This document shows positions 20,710 through 30,703 of a stretch of DNA of 64,000 nt, one piece after another. This stretch comes from Limnoperna fortunei (lineage: Eukaryota; Mollusca; Bivalvia; Mytilida; Modiolidae): contig OX104119.1 in NCBI GenBank assembly GCA_944474755.1, positions 82,402,896 to 82,466,895 of the forward strand, given 5' to 3'. The number at the start of each line of letters is the position of its first letter. The first letter of the stretch is position 1. The position numbers and the translations under genes were made by a program. A model generated the notes under the pieces. It made no database searches. It saw only the letters and a list, made by a program, of their open reading frames with translations, and was not told where the DNA came from.

Positions 20710-23268
20710 ATTGAACAAGAACTAGACCGACTTGAGAAGGAAGGTACAATCGAAAAAGTCGAATTTTCAGAATGGGCCGCACCCATTGTACCGATAATGA
20801 AGCCTGACAAAACCGTCAGAATTTGTGGAGATTATAAAATTACGGTTAATCAAGTATCCAAACTTGACAATTACCCGATACCTAAAACAGACGATCTTTA
20901 TGCTACTTTGAGTGGAGGAGAATCGTTTTCTAAACTAGATTTGAGCCAGGCGTATCAACAAATTGTGTTAGATGATGAGTCAAGAAAGTATGTGACAATA
21001 AACACACATAAAGGATTATACAAAGTGAATAGGCTTCCGTACGGGGTATCTAGTTCAGCGGGTATATTCCAGCGTGTCATGGAAAACTTACTGCAAGGGA
21101 TTCCAAATGTAGTTGTTCGGGTTGATGATATATTGGTTACGGGTCCGACAAACGCAAAACACTTGGAAAATCTAGAAAGAGTGCTGAGCAAGTTGCAAGA
21201 GTCGGGTATGCGCCTTAACCAAGCTAAATGTGTATTTCTAGCTCCAGAAGTTACGTATCTGGGACATAGGATTAATAAAACAGGAATTTTTCCAGTGGAA
21301 AGTAAAGTAAAAGCTAGAACTGATGCCCCCGCGCCGACAAATGTGAAAGAGTTGAAATCGTACTTAGGTATGTTGAATTATTATAACAGATTTCTACCGG
21401 ATTTATCCACCAAGCTCAAACCGTTGCATGTGTTGTTGCAAAAGGAAATAAAGTGGAAATGGGGCAAAGAGCAACAGGAAGCGTTCAAAACATCAAAACA
21501 GCTGTTGAAGTCGTCCGAAGTATTAGTACATTATGATCCAAATAAGGAAATAATCTTGTGTTGCGATGCAAGTCCTTATGGACTTGGTGCCGTATTATCA
21601 CACAAAATGGAAGATGGCAGTGATCGTCCGGTTGGGTACATTTCAAGGACATTAGCGCCTGCTGAAAGGAATTATAGTGTTATCGAAAAAGAAGGATTAG
21701 CTATTATTTTCGCACTGAAGAAATTCCATCAATATCTGTTTAATAGGAAATTTACAATTTACACAGACCATAAACCGTTAATTGGATTATTCAATGAAAA
21801 TAAATCAATACCTGTTATGGCCGCAGCAAGAATTCAACGTTGGGCGTTGATTTTGTCAGCGTATGAGTACAGTATAGTGTACAAAGAAGGTTCGAAAAAT
21901 GCGAATTGTGATGCACTAAGTCGTTTACCGTTACCGACGAAAACAGAGCCAGAAGAGTCAACTGAGTTAGTGTTGCTTATGGAACACATGGACTCTACAC
22001 CAGTGACTTCCGATCAAATTAAGACATGGACCAGGAAGGATCCAGTGTTGTCTCGAGTAGTAAATCACGTACTTAAGGGTTGGCCGTATCGTGTCGAGGA
22101 TAATGACATTAAACCTTATTTTAGCAGAAAAAGTGAACTTAGCGTATATGATAGTTGTCTTCTATGGGGTAACAGAGTTGTGGTTCCGACACCAGGTAGA
22201 ATGACATTACTTAGTGAGTTACATGAGGGACATCAAGGTATAACGCGCATGAAAATGTTAGCAAGAAGTTATATCTGGTGGCCAAATATGGACTCGGAGA
22301 TTGAGCAGACAGTCCGAGCGTGTAATATATGCCAAGAGAATCGTCATGCTCCAGCTGAAGCTCCTATGCATCCATGGGAGTGGCCTTGGTCGCGACTGCA
22401 TATTGACTATGCAGGACCACTTTATGGCAAAATGTTCTTAGTGTGCATTGATGCACATTCAAAATTCATGGATGTATTCATAGTAAATTCAGCAACTAGT
22501 GCGAACACCATTGAGAAATTAAGAACTATGTTTGCAACGCATGGATTACCGGAGACTATAGTAAGTGATAATGGAACTCCGTTTACCAGTGAAGAATTTC
22601 AAGAGTTTGTTAACAGAAATGGTATTAAACACGTCAGATCATCACCATATCAACCGAGTACCAATGGACTAGCTGAGCGTGCCGTCCAAACATTCAAAGA
22701 GGGGTTAAAAAAGATCACCAAAGGAACTTTAGAAGCGCGGATTGCAAAATTGTTATTTACCAACAGACTTACTCCGCATGCGACTACCGGTATTGCACCT
22801 GCCGTAATGTTATTTGGAAGAAGACCGAGATCATTACTGGATTTGACATTTCCGGACGTTAACAATCGAGTCCAACGCAAACAAGAACTGCAAAAACAAT
22901 GTCATGATAAAAGTGCAAAAGCAAGAAAGTTTGATGTGGGAGACAATGTATATATTCTTAGCCACAATCGTGAATCAAAATGGATTAGTGGGACAATAAT
23001 TAAAAGAACTGGACCAGTGTCATTTATTATTGAGTTATGTGATGGACGAACCGTTAAAAGACATCAGAATCAAATTCGTCACAAGTATGACAGGCAGATT
23101 GACATTTCTGAATTACCGAATATGCCGATACCATCAATTGAAAAGAGTGTTCAACAAGACATTGACAATGATTCAAAACCAATTGAAGCCAAGCCTACCG
23201 TGGCAACTCCCCGACCATCCAGAATTAGAAAACCACCTAATCGTTATGGAGATTTTGTGTACAATTGA
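20710..23268 (+). CDS. pol: Gypsy pol, RT, RNase H and integrase
   Basis: After the nonsense codon the frame is open to 23268 (the first ATG is 20797). RT: SKLDLSQAYQQI (motif A), YGVSSSAGIFQRVM, then RVDDILVTG. The two catalytic Asp are kept, but the usual F/Y of the YxDD box is Arg. RNase H: ILCCDASPYGLGAVLSH, YTDHKPL. Integrase: H-H-C-C zinc region (HEGHQGITR ... CNICQ), then HIDYAGP, VSDNGTPF and GLAERAVQ, giving an intact D-D-E triad. A C-terminal GPY/F-like segment (KRTGPVSFIIEL) follows. Apart from the upstream stop, all domains look whole. Confidence 0.9.
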   Translation: MEQELDRLEKEGTIEKVEFSEWAAPIVPIMKPDKTVRICGDYKITVNQVSKLDNYPIPKTDDLYATLSGGESFSKLDLSQAYQQIVLDDESRKYVTINTHKGLYKVNRLPYGVSSSAGIFQRVMENLLQGIPNVVVRVDDILVTGPTNAKHLENLERVLSKLQESGMRLNQAKCVFLAPEVTYLGHRINKTGIFPVESKVKARTDAPAPTNVKELKSYLGMLNYYNRFLPDLSTKLKPLHVLLQKEIKWKWGKEQQEAFKTSKQLLKSSEVLVHYDPNKEIILCCDASPYGLGAVLSHKMEDGSDRPVGYISRTLAPAERNYSVIEKEGLAIIFALKKFHQYLFNRKFTIYTDHKPLIGLFNENKSIPVMAAARIQRWALILSAYEYSIVYKEGSKNANCDALSRLPLPTKTEPEESTELVLLMEHMDSTPVTSDQIKTWTRKDPVLSRVVNHVLKGWPYRVEDNDIKPYFSRKSELSVYDSCLLWGNRVVVPTPGRMTLLSELHEGHQGITRMKMLARSYIWWPNMDSEIEQTVRACNICQENRHAPAEAPMHPWEWPWSRLHIDYAGPLYGKMFLVCIDAHSKFMDVFIVNSATSANTIEKLRTMFATHGLPETIVSDNGTPFTSEEFQEFVNRNGIKHVRSSPYQPSTNGLAERAVQTFKEGLKKITKGTLEARIAKLLFTNRLTPHATTGIAPAVMLFGRRPRSLLDLTFPDVNNRVQRKQELQKQCHDKSAKARKFDVGDNVYILSHNRESKWISGTIIKRTGPVSFIIELCDGRTVKRHQNQIRHKYDRQIDISELPNMPIPSIEKSVQQDIDNDSKPIEAKPTVATPRPSRIRKPPNRYGDFVYN

Positions 23269-23507
23269 ACGAACTTTGTAAAGGGTGATGATTGTAATGT
23301 ACAGGGCAGAATAATCCCTAACAATCATCAGTTGCGAAGAATGGCAGTCTACCATTACTTTGCGTGTGTTTAAGGACAAATATTTTGTAAATCATTAATA
23401 AAAAAATTCATTCATATTAAGGGACATGTGCAGATTTTTCATTGATAAAATTTATTATTTGAACTTTAATTTTTATGAAGCAGACAGTAATTAATTTTGT
23501 TTTGACT

Positions 23508-23520
23508 AAGGATGGAGGTG
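23508..23520 (+). promoter_or_regulatory. Gypsy polypurine tract
   Basis: AAGGATGGAGGTG lies immediately before the 3' LTR, in the position of the plus-strand primer. Confidence 0.7.
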
Positions 23521-23755
23521 TGTAATGAATTGACATTTAATATAAACAACAATATCCGTTTAGAGAGACTCTCCCAGTCTGACATTTAAATTATAATGAG
23601 TGATGTTATGGAATTTGTTATTGTATTAGATAATTGTCTCTGCACATGTTAGGTATTTAATTCATTCTGTAACTGTAGTCTGAACGTTAGTGATGTAAAT
23701 AAATTATAGAGTAAAATCCTATCTTTTTATATGTTGGTCAGTTAAAGTTACCACA
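23521..23755 (+). repeat. Gypsy 3' LTR
   Basis: Identical to 19061-19295. Followed by the second GGATG target copy. Confidence 0.95.
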
Positions 23756-24126
23756 GGATGGAGTTAGCTCATGAATTAATAGCTGGATTCAGTGGAAGAA
23801 AAAGAAAAGCACCTGAAGTAGACATATTTCAATTTAACCCCCAAAATGTTGCTGGACACAAGTCAGTACACATGGAGGTTAAATGAAGATGCCGTGTTCA
23901 TTTGAACAATAGTCAGGAAAGAAACAGTTTATGATGTTACACATGTGGAGTTCATTTGTGCAGAGAAGGATGCCATTTCCAGTTCTATGGATGTTATACA
24001 TGTGGAGTTCATTTGTGCAGAGAAGGATGCCATTTCCAGTTCTATGGATGTTATACATGTGGAGTTCATTTGTGCAGAGAAGGATGCCATTTCCAGTTCC
24101 ACCAATACATTTATACCATCAATTAA
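23756..24126 (+). pseudogene. piggyBac transposase C-terminus with triplicated Cys-rich unit
   Basis: Removing the gypsy and one GGATG copy joins KRFTHVDFR to MELAHELIAGFSGRKRKAP, restoring the piggyBac reading direction. The frame then passes RCRVHL and two TGA codons into the C-terminal Cys-rich domain, TCGVHLCREGCHFQF. This domain is repeated three times by a 57-bp (19-codon) in-frame tandem repeat, ending FHQYIYTIN and a stop. In piggyBac the single C-terminal Cys-rich domain helps bind transposon ends; a triplicated one is odd. Confidence 0.75.
23941..24102 (+). repeat. 57-bp tandem repeat, three copies
   Basis: Units start at 23941, 23998 and 24055 (ACATGTGGAGTTCATTTGTG ...). The copies are nearly identical; the last is cut short by about nine bases. 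The period is divisible by three. Confidence 0.95.
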
Positions 24127-24510
24127 TTAAAGAAAATTATCATTTTTTATTATAAAATATGCGAGTACATAATTTTAATTATGACTGGATTACAATATCT
24201 GGAACAAATTACAATATTTTCTAGAAATGTTTACATCACTGAAAAGGTAATAAAATAACAAACATACTTTATTACATTTTTCCTTATAGTTATTTTATAA
24301 TAAAAAAAATATAGGATGACCCTTCATTATTTACAAATTTCTTTAAAACCTCTGTGGAAATGCTGCTGCTGATTAGCTTATCAGTTGTGGATACTGTGTA
24401 TTTAATCACATTTTCTGCTGTGGTTATAAATAGCTTTTTATCACTGTAGCTTTGTGATGTAAAGAGGTACTTACAGGAAGTTATTGCCATGTTAATTGTT
24501 GATTAATTGA
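24127..24510. other. Region without recognised genes
   Basis: AT-rich spacer between the piggyBac remnant and the helicase fragment. Confidence 0.35.
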
Positions 24511-24838
24511 GAGCAAAGCATATCATATCATAGTTAAATCAAAACAAAACTGCTTAGCTGTACAACCAACAGGATATGGCAAGTCCCTTCCCTATCAGAT
24601 GAACATACATCTTGTTCGTGAACTGAAAAAGTACGAAGCCGAACTTGACGGAGCTGGTTACAAAAGATTCCAAATTGGTGCAAACGAGAAAGTTGTAGTG
24701 TGTTGTCCATAACAAGCACTTATGGAAGATCGAGTGAAGCGGATGGAAACTATCGCTGGGTTACGAGCAGGGTATCAAGGTGATATGCGTTCTGTTAAAA
24801 CATGCGTATTATTCCCACGGAAATATGATATCGTCTAA
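24511..24838 (+). pseudogene. RecQ-like helicase fragment
   Basis: The translation reads NCLAVQPTGYGKSLPYQM (Walker A, motif I, in TGYGKS), a linker, then VVVCCP, an in-frame TAA, and QALMEDRVKRMETIAGLRAG followed by YQGD (motif Ia region). Order and spacing fit the start of a RecQ-type ATP-dependent DNA helicase. Only about 100 residues survive, with no motif II (DExH) after it. Either a gene fragment carried by a transposon or an old retrocopy. The stop argues against function. Confidence 0.65.
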
Positions 24839-25049
24839 ACTTAACACTATATTGAAGAAAGTGTGTTAGTAAGAAAAGTTCTTTGGACTATTAGTTATAT
24901 AAGTTGTCCCATTAATTTATCTTATGTCCCACGATAAAAGGAATAAGTTTCTTATTTAACTGTGATGATCTTATATTACAATCATTAAAACATATGATTA
25001 ACAAGTGTGGATTGTGAGCACGCTCGCCAAGGGATACCCCCCGCTTCGC

Positions 25050-25395
25050 TTTCAAGTCCAATTATCTCCCCTGATAATATCCGACAGGAACGAAAATTCT
25101 TCATGCACATCTATATTGATGTACTTCCTTCATGTAAAGTTTCATCAAAATCTGTCAAACGGTTTAGGAGGAGTTGCGCTTACGAGGTCTCCCACTGAAT
25201 ACTATATTTAAAAAGTGCAAGTCCAATTATCTCCCCTGAATAATATCCGACAGCGACGAAAATTACATACGATGTACTTCCTTCGTGTAAAGTTTCATCA
25301 CAATCTGTCGGGCGGTTTAGGAGAAGCGCCTACAAGGGATGTGGACAGACAGAAAAGGTGATTCCTATATACCCCTCACCAAACAAGTTTGCTGG
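25050..25395 (+). repeat. Two tandem copies of a dispersed 'aattatctcccctgataa' repeat
   Basis: 'caagtccaattatctcccct ... gtaaagtttcatcaaaatctgtc ... ggtttaggag' occurs at 25054-25180 and again at 25219-25340, followed by 'ggacagacagaaaaggtgatt' and a 'gggggtataat' end. Phrases of this kind are dispersed repeats in many marine invertebrates. Confidence 0.75.
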
Positions 25396-25648
25396 GGGTA
25401 TAATAACGTACTTATCAAGAAGAAAGTAGTTACAAAACAATTCAATATTCTTACCAACAGAAACTTATTTATTCGTCTGTATACACAACCCATAATCTTC
25501 TTAACTTTGAAAATACTTATAGCTAAACAGGAACCAATATGACTAGAATCTGCACATATTAAGTTGTTCAAATATTAAAACTCCAATCTGTGTTATTATT
25601 TTTTACTTGAAATTACGTCTTTCACTAGGTTCCCCCTTTTTGATATTG

Positions 25649-26134
25649 ATTGATTGATTAATGGTGTTTAACGCCCGAGCAGCATTATTTCAGCTATATT
25701 CAGGCGATGAACATGAAATGATGATGAATGAAAATGGGATGGGAGACAAGGAAAAGTAGGGGTAACGGATTTTAGATTGCCACTGTCAAATGGGAGGATG
25801 GATAGGGTCGGGCAATTTAGCCTCCTGTAGCGGGATCGAAATCCCTACTCATAGCGAATACTAAAGCAGCGTTCTTTAACGTGCGAGGAACGTGGCATTT
25901 TTCCCAACACGGTGCACTAATATGGTTTGCGGTCAGGTTTTCCGTATTACGGCCTGACAACCCCAGCTTGGCTGGGGTACCCCATTTAACCACCTGGGGC
26001 ACACATCCCAGTCGGTCTTTAGGCAAAACGACCTGACACGCCGGTCATGGTACTGGGCGCAATTTAGTCGCCTTTTACGACAAGCTAGCGCGACTGCGGT
26101 CTATTCTTTTAGCCACCCGGATCCCGCACGGGGC
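25649..26134 (-). mobile_element. SINE-like family A, copy 4
   Basis: Complete minus-oriented copy. Perfect 13-bp target duplication CTTTTTGATATTG at 25636-25648 and 26135-26147. Confidence 0.95.
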
Positions 26135-26280
26135 CTTTTTGATATTGTTATCAGCAAAAATGTTGATATTTGTAAACAATAACAAAGCAAGGGGAACAAG
26201 TGATTGATTAAATTTTTATTATTACATAATGAATTTTGAAAATGATTTCTATTGGTCAAGACCAGTCTTAACCCATGACT

Positions 26281-26473
26281 ATTCTGATATTGTTTGATTA
26301 AAACCAATATTGACTACCTTTTTCGATCACATTGTTGTCAGGTTGCTTTATTCTGATATTGTTTGATTAAAACCTATATTGACTCATTGTTTTCAGTTTG
26401 TTTTATTCTGATATTGTTTGATTAAAATTAATATTGACTACCTTTTTATATCCCATTGCTGTCAGGTGGTTTT
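26281..26473. repeat. Three-unit tandem repeat
   Basis: Units of 69, 55 and about 69 bases start at 26281, 26350 and 26405 with 'attctgatattgtttgatta'. The middle unit has a deletion. Confidence 0.85.
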
Positions 26474-26555
26474 ATTTTCGAGTTTTGTTGTTTTGGTTAT
26501 CATTATGATAAACTCAAAATAGACTGGTTTTTTTTTTACTTTTAACATTAAAAAA

Positions 26556-26752
26556 TTGAGACTGTAACAGTAAATATGTTGATGAGACATATACAATATT
26601 CGTACAGCGTCAGAAAATATAAAATTCATTTGTACGAGCCTTAGAAACGGGTAGAAATGCGAGGCTCTGCCGAGCATTTCTCACCTGTTTCGCGGCGAGT
26701 ACAAATAAATTTTATATATGTCTCATCAACATATTTACTGTTACAGTCTCAA
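26556..26752. mobile_element. Foldback element
   Basis: Arms of about 38 bp, 26556-26593 and 26715-26752 (TTGAGACTGTAACAGTAAAT outward), with an interior that also pairs imperfectly (gtacgagcc...gaaacggg against cctgtttcgcggcgagtac). Confidence 0.8.
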
Positions 26753-27023
26753 CCACTCGTATTCTAGTGATACTGACGTCACAAACGTAAACCAGAACAG
26801 AATACTAAATGTCGTAATAAGTGAGGTCAAGGGTACCAGGAGATTTTATTCGGCACTGCCGAATAAAGCAAAAATTTATTCGGCTACCTTTATTGGACAG
26901 TAAATGTATGGATAAAACATAGTATGAATGCAAGTACATAAATTTCATACCAAAAATATTAAGTTTTTTGCAAATGTCAATGAGACAACAAATAATCCCT
27001 TTGTCTGATTATTATGTAATAAA

Positions 27024-27161
27024 ACAATTAGTCTTTTGTATCAGTCGATATAAGTTTTAATAGATTCAAAATTAATATTAACCTCCGTCCTTTGGCGTCG
27101 GTCAATATAAATATTTGAGTCTATAAAAACTTATATTGACCTCTACAAAAGACTATAATTG
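27024..27161. mobile_element. Foldback element
   Basis: Imperfect inverted repeat: left 'agtcttttgtatcagtcgat' and 'ataagttttaatagattca', right 'tgagtctataaaaacttata' and 'ttgacctctacaaaagact'. Confidence 0.7.
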
Positions 27162-27856
27162 TATATTATATTGCATAATGCAAAGAAATAAAGAAAGCAA
27201 ACAACAGTTATTCAGATTAATGACATCACAAATATGAGGCCAAACAGTCCTGCAAGTGCAGTAGGAAAACGTAAGTATAAATGTGGATTACTGATATATG
27301 TTAGTTTTGTCTGACAAATACTTTGTTTAGAAATAACAAAATACTGTTTGATATTGTGAAAAAAATGTATATAAGTTTAAAAATTGTTTTGGATCTCATA
27401 TCAATAATTATCTTTTCAGGCAGCTCTCCAGGTGTAGATACAAAAATTAAAAATGCTGAATTGACCTGATCTTTATCTCACCTGAGTCATTAGTTGGCGA
27501 TGCGTATTGGAGGGCGCAGATGCAACACCTGTCGGTAGAAATTATTGTCATTGGTGAATTTCACACAATTACAACATCGTTATTTTAATATTTGTGCTTT
27601 TTATCAATTTAAAAGATGTTTGTACAAGGAAAATTAAATATGTTAAATTATTATAATATTGCGTGGAAGTTTTTGTAGACAGAAAGTTTTAAAAAGTCTC
27701 TTATTTACCATTTCTACATGTATTAGTACCTTTCCTATAAAAGATGAGCAAAACACTTTAAGATGTAAGTTAAGATACATTATTCTGTCAAAGATAAGGT
27801 ACAGCTTAAAGATCTTCACCACACACGGAGTTAAAAAAGCAAATTAACAAGCATCG
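27162..27856. other. Region without recognised genes
   Basis: AT-rich non-coding spacer. Confidence 0.35.
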
Positions 27857-28225
27857 CCATTCTTCTTATCACTTGATTATATCTTGTGAATCTTAGTACC
27901 AAAGTTGTTCAGTCAATCAAGTAGAGTTTCGAACGGTTGTTTCGCGAGTTAACTCTGTCACGAAGCTTGCATTCGTTGATAAATTCATCTTTTCGAGCAT
28001 ACCATCCTTGGAACATCTAATGCTTTTTGCTGGTGATCCGCAGACACCAAGCATCACTAAAGGTGATGAAACGCATTCTTTTCATAAAAAGCTTGAATAC
28101 AAACAGGTTCCAAAAAAAGAAAAAATGACATTCCGCTTGAAGTAGTAGTTGATGATGAACACTGGACAAGATTTATTGCATTAACAAGTAAGGGTTATAA
28201 CAAACCTTTATGCAAAGTCTCTCCC
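27857..28225 (+). mobile_element. LINE fragment: 5' UTR and start of ORF1
   Basis: Matches the reverse complement of 400-930: 'cttatcacttgattatatct', 'gtttcgaacggttgtttcgc', 'gctggtgatccgcag', then an ORF1 start region (KKRKNDIPLEVVVDDEHWTR) that ends after about 40 codons. It is a diverged second copy of the LINE at the left edge of the window. Confidence 0.8.
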
Positions 28226-28284
28226 TTGATCAGAGAAAAAAAAGTTATGCATGGGACGTTAAGTGCACCTTCTTTCTTTCGGTA

Positions 28285-28366
28285 TCTTGCGGGATCGAAA
28301 AATTCTGAATAGGTTAAGATTATTTTGAGTTGGGTGTTTATTAAAGCGTCGTTCGGCTTTGGGCAA
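28285..28366 (-). mobile_element. LINE ORF2 scrap
   Basis: The minus strand reads KPNDALINTQLKIILT, the same as ORF2 copies at 56680-56740 and 61890-61950. About 80 bases, inverted relative to the ORF1 fragment beside it. Confidence 0.75.
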
Positions 28367-28429
28367 AACATGACATGCAATATTCTCTGCCGCCCTTTCG
28401 CGACCATCAGAGCTACGTTATCGAATCTA

Positions 28430-29104
28430 CATTCCGTTAATCTGAATCAAACTCTTCAAATTGAACAAACATCAACAGCAAGTGACAAATCCCAAATTCT
28501 TGTGCATTCACCACAAGAACTTGCGAATAACCTTGACGTTTTTGCGATTCAGCATTCCGACAAATCACACAACTGTAATAGTATTATTACGACAGTAAAA
28601 TTCGGCGCACACAAGACATAAAATACAACTTATCGCATATGCATAGTAATGAATTACAATTGGAATTTCTAAATACATGATGCGTAAATCGTACATCTCC
28701 TCAGGCCACTGCAAAGTACTAAACTTATAAATAACACATCACCAATCAGTTACGAGAAATGATAACGATATATAAAACAGTAAAAAGTTAAACTGACACT
28801 CAAAATCTTAATTGGAAAATCGGTCAGAAACGTTGGCAACATAAATTTGAAATAATACAGTTCGTCAAAGAGGAAAATATTAAAAATACAAAATTTGACA
28901 CCTCATATTTTAATACAAGGTAAAATAAACGATTCTCATTCACACACTATTACATAAACGATTAAAAATGACTTACCTTACATAGAATCAATGAAATCAA
29001 TTGAAGAATGTGTCCATGAGACACGCATGCCCCCGCAGTAGTTTCTGAGAAAAGATTGACGGAAATTCGTACGGACGGACACGAGTAAAACTTAATATAC
29101 CCGG
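28430..29104. other. Region without recognised genes
   Basis: No domain recognised. 'cgtacggacggacac' near 29070 is a common end phrase of dispersed repeats. Confidence 0.3.
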
Positions 29105-29487
29105 ACATGCAGTATTTCAGCTATATTCAGGACCGGAACCAGTTAACAAACAATACATCAATTGAAAAAGGGGTGTGATGGGACACAGGGAACACTATTT
29201 TGACTGCCACTGGAAAAGTACGGAGTATTCAGTAGAGTCGGAGAATTTAGCCTTTTGTAGCGGCTACAATGAGCCTGCTCTTTTTCCAAATCTATAAAAC
29301 GGATCTTTATTGCGCAAGAACCATGGCACTCTCTAAACACGTTACCCAATATGGTCCGTGGTCAGGCTTTCCGTATTGTGACCTAACAACCTCCAACGAG
29401 AGGGTCTCCCCTATCCGCTACCCGGGGACGCGCTGGGCTGCTCTGTGGGTCGAGCACTGGGAACCGGCCCAATATGGTCCCGGTAAA
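29105..29487 (-). mobile_element. SINE-like family B, copy 5
   Basis: Near-complete, minus orientation, from 'gcagtatttcagctatattc' to 'gtcgagcactgggaaccgg'. The outer (ATCA)n tail is missing. Confidence 0.85.
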
Positions 29488-29488
29488 A

Positions 29489-29614
29489 GGAATAGAGAAC
29501 ATTTTGTTTGTGATACAAACCTTATCACGGCTTCACGTATCGGGTTCGACCTACGGGCTCACCCGATACTGGCCGTGATGAAGTTTGTATCACAAACAAA
29601 ATGTCCTATATTCC
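29489..29614. mobile_element. Hairpin MITE
   Basis: 126 bases. The arms 'acattttgtttgtgatacaa' and their complement at 29572-29604 are nearly perfect; outer bases (ggaatagaga / tcctatattcc) pair with mismatches. It abuts the head of B copy 5. Confidence 0.8.
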
Positions 29615-29693
29615 ATATTGAACTTAATCGAAAAAAAGAATCATTATTTTATCTTAACTGGCACAACTTATTAGAGACGTTTAATAAGATTTA

Positions 29694-30485
29694 TTGATTG
29701 ATGTTGTTTAACGTCCAGCAAGCAATATTTCAGATATATTGAGGATGTAAAAATTAAATTAATTAAATTTAAAGAATATCCCTCCTAAAATTCTAAAACA
29801 TGATCTTGTACAATAATTATGAGAATATATACATATAAAATGAAAACTAAAAACGGGGTTGCCACTCTTTTCTTGACACAAAATTCAAGGACTTTTCAAG
29901 GGGTTTTCAACTGTTTTCATAATGATTTCATGAACCCGCCATATTATCTGGATCAATTTGACGACCGCATCATGCTCTACAAATTCCTTTGTGTCAAACG
30001 CTGGAAAGACTCGGAATCTTATAAATCTTGACCCATACATTTCGCCCAAAAAACTTCCGTTATTTTCAATGTAAAGGACGATCTTCCGTATGGGGCGAAC
30101 TGTTCTACTTAAGAAAGGGGAAGACAACTCGTGCCAAACTTACTAATCGCGATCAAAATTTATGATTTTTTCCCGGATTTGTTCGTTTTTTCGCGTTTTC
30201 ACGGATGTGTCCCGACCTGGAACGCAAATTTCGAAATTCAAGGACCTTTCCCGTTTTCCCGGGTGCGTGGCAACCCTGTAAAATGAATAAGATATCAATA
30301 TCACAAGGTAAAGTAAAATTAAATTTTGCTGTGTAAATTAATTTCGTTTCAAAACTAAAAATTGTGTCGCCAGCGAAAGTTGTACATAAATATATGAATT
30401 AACTGAATAAAAACGTTACCTAATGTGTGCCACGTCAACACAGTCCATTAAGACATACTTAATGGTATATGAACAGTGGCATGGA
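29694..30485 (-). mobile_element. LINE 3' end, split by a MITE
   Basis: The left end has the LINE tail ('ttgattgatgttgtttaacg'). The right end matches the ORF2 C-terminus (plus strand 'aatgtgtgccacgtcaacac'). The middle is occupied by the 29855-30278 element. Same family as 51511-52402 and 58774-64000. Confidence 0.85.
29855..30278. mobile_element. MITE with GGGTTGCCAC termini
   Basis: Starts CGGGGTTGCCAC and ends GTGGCAACCCTG (inverted, one mismatch). About 424 bases, no transposase. Inserted in the LINE 3' UTR. Ends of this type occur in hAT-like MITEs, but no clean 8-bp duplication was seen. Confidence 0.75.
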
Positions 30486-30509
30486 ACAGACGCTTAATTA
30501 GTAAATGTT

Positions 30510-30703
30510 TTTTTTATGATATTTAACACAATTTTCAGCAACATTTCAGCTATATCATGGGGTCCATATTGGGGGAGGAAGCCGAATAACCCTAAGAGTA
30601 CACCTTGCCCGCAGCGAGACTCGAACCCGCAACCTCAGCGTTAACAAAAAAACGTGATCAATAGTAGACGAACTACCTTCCACTCGTCTACCGAGGCCCC
30701 TTA
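30510..30703 (-). mobile_element. tRNA-derived SINE
   Basis: Reverse complement starts GGGGCCTCGGTAGACGAGTGG (Pol III A box region), followed 60 bases later by GGTTCGAGTCTC (B box), then 'gatatagctgaaatgttgct' and a 'gtgttaaat' tail. No full tRNA cloverleaf, so it is a SINE and not a tRNA gene. Same family as 53405-53640. Confidence 0.85.

Larger units (their letters stand above)
19061..23755 (+). mobile_element. Ty3/gypsy LTR retrotransposon, recent insertion
   Basis: A 4695-bp element bounded by two 235-bp LTRs with TG...CA ends that I read as identical base for base. It is flanked by a 5-bp target duplication GGATG at 19056-19060 and 23756-23760. Order is LTR, primer site, gag, protease, RT, RNase H, integrase, polypurine tract, LTR. 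Identical LTRs imply a very recent insertion. The pol layout and motifs resemble the K02A2.6-like gypsy group. Two lesions keep this copy from being autonomous (see gag and pol). Confidence 0.95.

Noticed and set aside
23931..24155. Tandem-repeat ORFs in two other frames (MDVIHVEFICAEKDAISSS type)
   Set aside because: The third frame gives the recognisable piggyBac Cys-rich domain; these are shadows of the 57-bp repeat.
23941..26473. CRISPR-like arrays
   Set aside because: The repeats are contiguous tandems without spacers, in an animal genome.
29819..30127. ORFs within the GGGTTGCCAC MITE
   Set aside because: Non-autonomous element without any transposase motif.
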